Positions 1-5,024 of a DNA stretch of 5,024 bases are shown piece by piece. The position numbers and the translations under genes are program-made. The notes under the pieces are model-generated. The model was not told the origin of the DNA. It saw nothing but the letters and a program-made list of their open reading frames with translations, and searched no databases. Source of the DNA: CAZXYF01 sp964644705 (lineage in GTDB: Bacteria; Planctomycetota; Brocadiia; SM23-32); assembly GCA_964644705.1 (NCBI GenBank), contig CAZXYF010000223.1:1-5024 (forward strand), read 5' to 3'. Numbering within the stretch: position 1 is the stretch's first letter; each line of letters begins with the position of its first letter.

Positions 1-1
1 C

Positions 2-874
2 TCCGACTGGCTCACGCGCAAGACCCTCAGTTTCCTCGACGATCACTGGGACGAGCCTTTCTGTTACATGTTGAGCCTGCCCGACCCTCACACGCCGGTG
101 AGCGTGCGCAGTCCGTACAACGAGATGTTCAATCCAGACGATATGCCCCTGCCGTCCACTTTCCACTCGGAATCTTCCCTCGACTGGGCGAGGGAGGCGC
201 GCGGCCGCAGTCGTTTTGGACCGCACATCGATCAGCGACGGCAGGAGCTTCAACGCTTCCTCGCCCTGTATTTCGGCGAGGTCAAACTGATTGATGACTG
301 CGTCGGAAAAATTCTTGCACAAATGGAACGGCAAGATATCCTGGATGATACCATCGTGATCTTTACGTCGGATCACGGCGAATATGCCGGGGAACATGGC
401 CTGTTCGGGAAAAATGAACTGTATGAAACGGCCTACCGGGTTCCGCTGGTGGTCCGATGGCCGAAAACCATATCCGCGGAACATACTGTCGAAGAGGTCA
501 TCAGTACGGTGGATTTTCAACCCACAATTTTGAATCTGATGGGCCAGCCCACGTGTGGGAGAGAACAGGGACGGGACGCAGCGCCGCTGCTGCAGGGCAA
601 AGACGGGGACTGGGACAACGAGGCTTACATACACCACAGCAAACACAGGCGAGCGGGCATTTTCACCGACAGATTCGAACTGGCATACGTCAGGGATGGC
701 GATCCTGTCCTGTTCGACCGCATCAATGACAGCGAACAACGAAACAACCTCTACCACGACCCCGGCCACCGGGACGTAGTGGAGTCGCTCACGGAAAAAA
801 TTATTCAACATCACGTCGAAGTGTGCTCTCCGGCGACGTCCTGGCTTTACTCCTGCCGCAAGGAAAACTCATGA
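2..874 (+). CDS. Sulfatase, C-terminal part (5'-truncated by window edge)
   Basis: This is the C-terminal portion of a type I sulfatase (alkaline-phosphatase superfamily), which hydrolyses sulfate esters, here probably on a carbohydrate. The frame is open from base 2, so the methionine at 68 is internal; 290 residues are visible. Numbered from that methionine, PDPHTP at 5-10 is the usual mid-domain histidine segment. FTSDHG at 99-104 is the metal-binding Asp-His motif. GLFGKNELYE at 111-120 carries the conserved lysine, and YRVPLVVRWP follows at 123-132. A C-terminal block around 213-231 (DPVLFDRIND then NNLYHDP) matches the usual end of these enzymes. The N-terminal C-x-P/A-x-R site that matures to formylglycine is off the window, so catalytic competence, signal peptide and cellular location cannot be judged. 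The stop codon overlaps the next gene's start (ATGA), indicating an operon with the DUF1680 enzyme. The family is certain; the substrate is unknown. Confidence 0.95.
   Translation, partial: SDWLTRKTLSFLDDHWDEPFCYMLSLPDPHTPVSVRSPYNEMFNPDDMPLPSTFHSESSLDWAREARGRSRFGPHIDQRRQELQRFLALYFGEVKLIDDCVGKILAQMERQDILDDTIVIFTSDHGEYAGEHGLFGKNELYETAYRVPLVVRWPKTISAEHTVEEVISTVDFQPTILNLMGQPTCGREQGRDAAPLLQGKDGDWDNEAYIHHSKHRRAGIFTDRFELAYVRDGDPVLFDRINDSEQRNNLYHDPGHRDVVESLTEKIIQHHVEVCSPATSWLYSCRKENS
860..864 (+). promoter_or_regulatory. Ribosome binding site of the DUF1680 gene
   Basis: AAGGA lies 6 nt before the ATG at 871, inside the last codons of the sulfatase gene. It supports 871 over the upstream in-frame ATG at 823. 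Together with the ATGA overlap it suggests coupled translation of the two genes. Confidence 0.7.
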
Positions 875-2790
875 AAACTAAAGATCAGCTCACCCCCTGC
901 CCCTCCGGAAACTGGAAGTTCACCGGCCATCTCGGTACCCGTATCGACACCTTCACGGAGGCGCGCCTCCGGTCGGATTTCGCCCGCCACACCATCCACG
1001 ACGAGACCGTCGAGGCGTTTCGGCAACGAATCGACGACCGCATGGAACAGGATACCGGCTACTGGCAGGGCGAATTCTGGGGGAAGTGGATACTCTCGGC
1101 CGTGCGGGCGTGTCGATATTACGAGGATGATGCGCTCCGCAGCACCATTCGGCGTTCGGTCGGAGATATCATCGACACTCAGGCCCCCGACGGATATATC
1201 GGCACCTACCACGATCCGGATTTTATGAGATCCATTGATGGAAACAGGAACTGGAACGTTTGGTGCCGCAAATATACCCTCTGGGGGCTACTGTCATGTC
1301 ATGATCTGCTGGGAGAGGAGGAGATCCTCGAGGCGGCGGTTCGGCTCACCGATCACCTTCTGACGCAACTGGGCCCCGGTCAGGGCGACATCATCCGGAC
1401 CGGGAAAATGTTCGGACTTCCCAGCACCTCCATACTCACGCCCGTTGTCTGGCTGTACCGATTAACCGGTCACGAACGGTACCTGGACTTTGCCGAGCAC
1501 ATCGTGGACCAGTGGGGCCAGCATCCCGACGGGCCTCCGGATCTGCTGAATAAAGGGCTGGCCGGCGACCCCATACATACCTGGTTTCCGAATCCGGAGA
1601 ACTGGGCGAAAAGTTATGAATTCATCTCCTGCGTGGAGGGACTCCTCCATCTGTATCGGGTCACGGGGACCGGTGATTATCTGCAGGCGGTAGAAAATAT
1701 CTACGAAAACATCCTCCAGTGGGAACGTTCACCGGTCGGCAGCGTCAGTTTCAACGACAAGTTCGTGGGATCGTGCCGGCTGATCAACACCGTGGCGGAG
1801 ATTTGCGACGCCATGTACTGGAACCGCCTGTCCTTCGAACTTCTCCGCCTGAAAGGAGAAGCCGCATACGCCGATGAAATCGAACGGACTCTATACAACA
1901 CCCTGCTCTGTGCCGCAAAACCGGATGGGTCGTGGACACTCCGCCGACTCCGGTTCTCCCACCAGCATCTGCCCTCGCCACGACATTGCAACCTGCAGCA
2001 CCATCACTGCTGCCTGGACAACCTGCCGCGGGGACTGCTTCAGGCGGCGGACATGGCCGTGATGAGCGACGCCGACGGGCTGCGATGCCTGCTCTACAAC
2101 CCGGGCCAGGGTTCGGTCAGAACACCGGGGGGACAGGAAGCCACCATCCGCGTCAGCGGCGAATATCCACAGACCGGCACGGTCCGCATCGATCTGCAAC
2201 TGGCTCGCCCCGAGCGTTTTACACTCAGCCTCCGCGTGCCACCCTGGAGCAACGACACTCGCATCAGCGTCAACGGCGAGGACCTGCCCACACCCACGCC
2301 TGGAGATTGGGAGCAAATAGAGCGGACGTGGGACTCCGGCGACCAGGTTGAACTGGAGCTGGATATGTCGGTGCATATCGAGAAGTTCGACGCCTCCATG
2401 CTGGAGGCCGACAGTGAACTGGTCCAATGGTCGGAGGAGAAATGGGCGGACATGCGCGACAACAGCCCCGATCCGGTGCCCCACCTGCTCACCCCCGACG
2501 ACGCCCTGCCCCACCGCGACGCGGTGGTATTCCGGCGCGGTCCCCTCGTGCTGGCGCGGGATATACGACTCGGGGAGGATGACATTTTTCAGTCGCTCCC
2601 GGATAGCTTCTGCCCCGAACAACCCGGCCGTCTTCAGCCGGTCACCTGTCCGGATGACATCTGGCAGAGCTTCGACCTGACGGCCGACGACACGACCATC
2701 CATCTCTGCGACTTTTCCTCGGCGGGCAACACCTGGGATAAGCGTTCGCTGTTCAACACCTGGCAATTACTTCCGAAGCACTCTCACTAA
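871..2790 (+). CDS. DUF1680 / GH127-family glycosidase (beta-L-arabinofuranosidase-like)
   Basis: This complete 639-residue protein is of the DUF1680 (GH127-type) family, whose founder HypBA1 releases beta-L-arabinofuranose with a zinc-bound cysteine nucleophile. The start at 871 is chosen because AAGGA lies 6 nt upstream and the ATG overlaps the sulfatase stop; an in-frame ATG at 823 would overlap the sulfatase by 52 bases. Domain landmarks are YWQGEFWGKW at 64-73 and APDGYIGTY at 105-113 in the alpha/alpha barrel. E310-I-C312 corresponds to the founder's Glu338/Cys340 zinc ligands. HHHCC, ending at C380-C381, corresponds to Cys417 (nucleophile) and Cys418. AVVFRRGPLVLARD at 551-564 lies in the C-terminal beta region, and W631 sits near the usual C-terminus. 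No signal peptide or membrane segment is visible, so the enzyme is probably cytoplasmic. Oddity: where the founder has acid/base Glu322, this protein has N295-D296-K297-F298 and no glutamate. Family membership is sure; L-arabinofuranosidase activity is only an inference from the family. Confidence 0.92.
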   Translation: MKTKDQLTPCPSGNWKFTGHLGTRIDTFTEARLRSDFARHTIHDETVEAFRQRIDDRMEQDTGYWQGEFWGKWILSAVRACRYYEDDALRSTIRRSVGDIIDTQAPDGYIGTYHDPDFMRSIDGNRNWNVWCRKYTLWGLLSCHDLLGEEEILEAAVRLTDHLLTQLGPGQGDIIRTGKMFGLPSTSILTPVVWLYRLTGHERYLDFAEHIVDQWGQHPDGPPDLLNKGLAGDPIHTWFPNPENWAKSYEFISCVEGLLHLYRVTGTGDYLQAVENIYENILQWERSPVGSVSFNDKFVGSCRLINTVAEICDAMYWNRLSFELLRLKGEAAYADEIERTLYNTLLCAAKPDGSWTLRRLRFSHQHLPSPRHCNLQHHHCCLDNLPRGLLQAADMAVMSDADGLRCLLYNPGQGSVRTPGGQEATIRVSGEYPQTGTVRIDLQLARPERFTLSLRVPPWSNDTRISVNGEDLPTPTPGDWEQIERTWDSGDQVELELDMSVHIEKFDASMLEADSELVQWSEEKWADMRDNSPDPVPHLLTPDDALPHRDAVVFRRGPLVLARDIRLGEDDIFQSLPDSFCPEQPGRLQPVTCPDDIWQSFDLTADDTTIHLCDFSSAGNTWDKRSLFNTWQLLPKHSH

Positions 2791-2941
2791 CCGCGAAATC
2801 ATTTTGGTGACCCGAAACCGACCCGACGGTTCTGCAGCACGCAGGTATTCAGGCGTCAGGTGGTCCACCATGGCGCGAACGGCGTGGGAATTATGTCTCT
2901 GCACTATCGCTTTTACAAAGACAGCAGATCGGCCTCGATTT

Positions 2942-3931
2942 TCACACCCTCAGAATATACAACCAGAACGCAATGGTGAAAGCCGCCAGAATCGTGGTCA
3001 TCACCAGAGCTCCAGCCATATAATCATCATCCACGTCCATCTCGCGGCTCAGGATGTAACTGCCAACCGCGACCGGACAGGCCAGAAGCAGCACCGTAGT
3101 CCCCTGCGCCGCCGGAGCCATATCCGGGAACAGTTTCAGGCAGACCACCAGACCGATAAACGGCGCTATCATCAACTTCCCGGCCGCCCCCATTAGCATC
3201 CGTCCCCAGTGATAGCGGATGTAACTCAATTTCAATGCCGCCCCCACGGCAATCAGCGCCAGAGGTAAACCCATCTGCCCGATCATATCACCGGTTTTCT
3301 GAGCGATCGCCACGGCATCGGGCACCCCCGGCCAGTTCCCCACCACGGTGCTGATGTTCGTACCATGCAGGATGGCCGACACCACCAGTCCAGCTATAGC
3401 AGCCAGCAGAACTGGATTCTGTATCGCGGAAGAAATCGCCGCCTCGACTCGTCCCTGATCCGCCCCTTCCTCCTCAGACCCCATCAATAGCACGCTGAAG
3501 ATGTAATAAACGGGCATGACCACAGCATTGACCAACCCCGCATACATCATTCCGTCCTGCGGAAATGCACTTTTGACCAGGGGGAACCCGATGAATGCAG
3601 TGTTGGCGAAGAACGTGCTGACCACCAGTGGATCGCGGACCCGGGCGGAGGAACGGAGACTCAACAGCCAGACAATAAGCGCTGTCCCCACGGCGCCGAT
3701 CAGCGAAGCACTGATAACCGGCACGTTCATCAGGGAGGGGAAATCGGCACGAGCGACCACGAAAAAAATGATCACGGGGAGACAGACGTGATACACAAAA
3801 TGACTGAGAAACGCCTGGATTTTGGGCGTCACCAGTCCCGCATACCGCAATAATCCGCCCAGACCAATGAGCACAAAGATGGGCACCGAAATCTCCAGGA
3901 CACGCACCATTTGCGCCAGTTCCTCACCCAT
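2942..3931 (-). CDS. AEC (auxin efflux carrier) family transporter
   Basis: This complete 329-residue integral membrane protein belongs to the AEC family (Mem_trans). Bacterial members move small organic acids such as malate or malonate, or other small solutes, across the inner membrane. The sequence is strongly hydrophobic, with about ten predicted membrane segments in two bundles separated by a charged cytoplasmic loop (SEEEGADQGR, about 152-161). Family signatures visible are the first helix with IGLGGLLRYAGL (22-33), NTAFIGFPLV (110-119) with its conserved N, G and P, and PVAVGSYILSREMDVDDDYM near 286-305. The last is the region before the final helices where related proteins have a P..A..SY..A pattern. 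The start at 3931 is favoured by GAGGAG 5 nt upstream; a second in-frame ATG seven codons later lacks this. The gene converges on the glycosidase gene and lies about 130 bp downstream of tRNA-Val on the same strand. The substrate cannot be told from the sequence, and nothing ties it to the glycan genes. Confidence 0.93.
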   Translation of the reverse strand: MGEELAQMVRVLEISVPIFVLIGLGGLLRYAGLVTPKIQAFLSHFVYHVCLPVIIFFVVARADFPSLMNVPVISASLIGAVGTALIVWLLSLRSSARVRDPLVVSTFFANTAFIGFPLVKSAFPQDGMMYAGLVNAVVMPVYYIFSVLLMGSEEEGADQGRVEAAISSAIQNPVLLAAIAGLVVSAILHGTNISTVVGNWPGVPDAVAIAQKTGDMIGQMGLPLALIAVGAALKLSYIRYHWGRMLMGAAGKLMIAPFIGLVVCLKLFPDMAPAAQGTTVLLLACPVAVGSYILSREMDVDDDYMAGALVMTTILAAFTIAFWLYILRV

Positions 3932-3936
3932 GATCG

Positions 3937-3942
3937 CTCCTC
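3937..3942 (-). promoter_or_regulatory. Ribosome binding site of the AEC transporter gene
   Basis: GAGGAG on the minus strand lies 5 nt before the ATG at 3931. It is a near-ideal Shine-Dalgarno sequence and fixes the start of the transporter. Confidence 0.75.
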
Positions 3943-4061
3943 AAAACAGTTGTATTGTCATGGCACCAGATTCGAAACTTTCATCCCCGAGGAAAATGCG
4001 GCTAACGCCCAGAACAAGTGGGATCGGCAAACGATACCAATACGAGGGGGGTACATAAAAA

Positions 4062-4137
4062 TGGTGGGCGCAGCAGGACTTGAACCTGCGACTTCTACCG
4101 TGTGAAGGTAGCGCTCTCGCCACTGAGCTATGCGCCC
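4062..4137 (-). tRNA. tRNA-Val (anticodon CAC)
   Basis: The minus strand folds into a full 76-nt cloverleaf. The acceptor stem is GGGCGCA paired with TGCGCCC. The D stem is GCTC/GAGC with an 8-nt loop. The anticodon stem is CTACC/GGTAG with loop TTCACAC, giving anticodon CAC at 4102-4104, which reads GUG (valine). The variable loop has five bases. The T stem is GCAGG/CCTGC with loop TTCAAGT. The discriminator base is A, and CCA is encoded in the gene (4062-4064). Every stem is perfectly paired. A run of five T follows the CCA at once on the minus strand, which may help termination, although no separate hairpin precedes it. Confidence 0.97.
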
Positions 4138-4150
4138 ACATCAGGTCGTA

Positions 4151-4179
4151 ATTGTATATCCTGCTCCCCGTTCCGTCAA
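4151..4179 (-). promoter_or_regulatory. Sigma70-type promoter of tRNA-Val
   Basis: On the minus strand, a -35 element TTGACG (4174-4179) and a -10 element TACAAT (4151-4156) are separated by exactly 17 nt. Each matches five of six consensus bases. The predicted transcription start falls near 4144, giving a very short leader before the tRNA 5' end at 4137. This placement is typical of a stable-RNA promoter. The transporter gene downstream on the same strand might also receive some read-through from it. Confidence 0.75.
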
Positions 4180-4307
4180 ATCCTTCGTCCTGATTTCCCC
4201 CTCAAACGGTGCCCTCAGGATAAATATTTTCATACCATCCTGGCGTTGCCCAGCGGCTATCAATCATTATCCTCCCTGCCCGACAACTCCAATCCCGAAA
4301 GAAATGT

Positions 4308-4659
4308 GTGCCGAATAATCCCAACATCACCATCTGGAACGAAAACCGCCATGAACAGCAGGATGAGGATGTCGCGAATCTGTATCCCCGGGGGATCCAC
4401 GGGGCCATCGACGCGTTTCTGAACCAACAACCGGACACGGGAGCGGTCCGGACCGCTACACCCGATGAGCCGGAACACGAACTGGCTCCGGAGAAGCTGG
4501 TCGACACCGATGTGCTTATCTGGCGGCGAAGCCCTGCGCAGCGCATGCTGTTACTACCGTGGAGGCGGCCGCGTATTCTATTTCCGGCCCGGCCACGAAA
4601 CGTATCCCGTCTACCACAACAAGCAGGTCCTGCAGGTCATCCACAACGCCTGCCAGTGA
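4308..4659 (+). pseudogene. ThuA-like (trehalose-utilisation family) protein gene, broken by internal deletion
   Basis: Two pieces of one ThuA-like protein abut here in different reading frames. The N-terminal piece begins at GTG 4308 and runs 72 residues to about 4523. It contains NITIWNENRHEQ (6-17), YPRGIHGAI (26-34), TATPDEPEH (49-57) and ends DTDVLIW, the end of the first Rossmann-like beta-alpha units of the family. The C-terminal piece starts near 4522 in the next frame. It reads GGEALRSACCYYRGGGRVFY, then FRPGHETYPVYHN, and ends at the stop at 4657-4659, 45 residues in all. Whole single-domain ThuA-like proteins are usually around 240 residues, so roughly 120-130 central residues are missing and the frame is lost. 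Members are linked to sugar metabolism and have a glutamine-amidotransferase-like fold. Only a weak ribosome site (GAAAGAAA) precedes the start. Reading on from the first frame gives unrelated residues up to 4682. The well-kept ends suggest a recent loss or an assembly error. Family recognition is from memory of its motifs. Confidence 0.85.
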
Positions 4660-4803
4660 GCCGCCCCGGACGCACCGCCTGAACCCGATTTCGGCCATGC
4701 TGCCCCCCGCGCCCCGCACATAAGGCCCAGAGATCCTGATCCGTTGGGAAATATAGTGAACCCCAATTCGCAAAATAGCTGGAAATGACATCCGGTGTTT
4801 CTC

Positions 4804-4811
4804 AAGCGCTT
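4804..4811. promoter_or_regulatory. AAGCGCTT palindrome, possible LacI-family operator core
   Basis: This perfect 8-bp palindrome with a central CG resembles the core of operators bound by LacI/CcpA-family sugar regulators (AAGCG-CTT type). The flanking bases do not extend the symmetry. It lies about 180 bp before the possible gene start at 4993, in an AT-rich spacer next to sugar-metabolism genes. A chance match to so short a motif is quite possible. Confidence 0.25.
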
Positions 4812-4819
4812 CTGCAAAA

Positions 4820-4852
4820 TTGTTCTAAGGTTTCTGGGAGTCAGAAGAACAA
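4820..4852. repeat. Nested inverted repeat
   Basis: TTGTTCT (4820-4826) and AGAACAA (4846-4852) are exact reverse complements. Inside them, TTCTG (4832-4836) and CAGAA (4842-4846) pair around the five-base loop GGAGT. The two pairings share base 4846, so they are partly alternative rather than one continuous stem. A run of A follows on the plus strand, so this is not a plus-strand terminator. It could be a protein-binding site or an RNA hairpin in a leader. Confidence 0.4.
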
Positions 4853-4992
4853 AAAAACTATCAATGGTTGTCCCACGAATGCAATGGCGGGGCGGATTTA
4901 TTTCGCATGTATCCCATTGTGTAGATAGAAACCTGAGGACCCCTGCGGCAGACGAGTGGGATTCTTTTGCGTACGATACAGCAAGAGACGAT

Positions 4993-5024
4993 ATGAAAAC
5001 GTTGGGAAACTTATCTCGACTTTC
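4993..5024 (+). CDS. Possible start of a gene cut by the window edge
   Basis: An ATG at 4993 opens a frame that runs to the right edge and reads MKTLGNLSRL. A weak purine stretch (AAGAG, 4983-4987) lies 5 nt upstream, and the preceding AT-rich spacer would fit a promoter region. Only ten codons are visible, so neither the gene nor a function can be established. Confidence 0.25.
   Translation, partial: MKTLGNLSRL

Larger units (their letters stand above)
4660..5024. other. Region without a confident gene; contains inverted repeats
   Basis: About 365 bases follow the ThuA-like remnant. The first part, to about 4730, is GC-rich; the rest is clearly more AT-rich, as expected of an intergenic regulatory region. 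A 46-codon frame from 4785 has odd composition and no good ribosome site, and I do not regard it as a gene. The region holds the palindrome AAGCGCTT (4804-4811), nested inverted repeats at 4820-4852, and a possible gene start at 4993. I see no convincing terminator after the pseudogene and no strong sigma70 promoter. Confidence 0.6.

Noticed and set aside
823..870. Upstream in-frame ATG at 823 as the glycosidase start
   Set aside because: It would overlap the sulfatase by 52 bases and lacks a good ribosome site, whereas 871 has AAGGA at proper spacing and an ATGA overlap.
1891..2766. Long minus-strand open frame (291 codons) opposite the DUF1680 gene
   Set aside because: It is fully antisense to a clearly recognised gene, its translation shows no family motif, and such long shadow frames are common in GC-rich coding DNA.
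2861..2872. GGTGG-T-CCACC palindrome in the convergent spacer
   Set aside because: The symmetry stops after five bases on each side and it lies between two gene ends, where an operator is unlikely.
2926..2942. Possible terminator hairpin (ATCG-GCCT-CGAT followed by T residues) for the glycosidase operon
   Set aside because: The stem has only four firm pairs plus a wobble, and the T run is short and overlaps the stem.
2804..3196. 130-codon plus-strand open frame after the glycosidase gene
   Set aside because: More than half of it is antisense to the well-supported AEC transporter, and it has no clear ribosome site. Only the spacer part is kept, as a finding.
4062..4137. tRNA-Val as the attachment site of an integrated element
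   Set aside because: No integrase gene and no second copy of the tRNA 3' end are seen in the window.
4202..4546. Minus-strand open frames opposite the ThuA-like remnant
   Set aside because: They show no recognisable motif and lie antisense to a region whose plus-strand translation matches a known family.
4785..4925. 46-codon plus-strand frame after the pseudogene
   Set aside because: It has no convincing ribosome site, a low-complexity lysine/asparagine-rich stretch, and no recognisable family.

Overview
The window is a piece of a moderately GC-rich bacterial chromosome. It appears to come from a glycan-degrading lineage. A sulfatase, a DUF1680/GH127-type glycosidase and a ThuA-like protein together are typical of Planctomycetes, Verrucomicrobia, Lentisphaerae, Kiritimatiellae and similar polysaccharide degraders. 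That assignment is inferred from gene content only; no taxonomic marker is present.

Layout, left to right. (1) Bases 2-874 (+) hold the C-terminal part of a sulfatase whose N-terminus lies off the window. (2) Bases 871-2790 (+) hold a complete 639-residue DUF1680/GH127-family protein (beta-L-arabinofuranosidase-like). It starts in an ATGA overlap with the sulfatase stop codon, so the two are translationally coupled. (3) Bases 2791-2941 are a short convergent spacer that is unusually poor in stop codons in three frames. (4) Bases 2942-3931 (-) hold a complete membrane transporter of the auxin efflux carrier (AEC) family. (5) Bases 4062-4137 (-) hold tRNA-Val with anticodon CAC and an encoded CCA end, with a strong sigma70-type promoter just upstream. 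(6) Bases 4308-4659 (+) hold a broken ThuA-like gene. Its N-terminal and C-terminal pieces are well preserved but lie in different frames and are joined directly, so the middle of the gene has been deleted. (7) Bases 4660-5024 have no confident gene, but contain two short inverted repeats and a possible gene start close to the right edge.

How the parts relate. The sulfatase and the DUF1680 enzyme look like one operon. It could strip sulfate esters and then cleave a sugar, perhaps an L-arabinofuranose-like residue, from a sulfated glycan. The ThuA-like remnant also belongs to sugar metabolism but is now probably non-functional. The AEC transporter and the tRNA are on the opposite strand and need not be connected with glycan breakdown. 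I see no CRISPR array, no insertion sequence, no phage genes and no clearly new defence or mobile system. The most notable items are the ThuA-like pseudogene with its internal deletion and the non-canonical active-site region of the DUF1680 enzyme.
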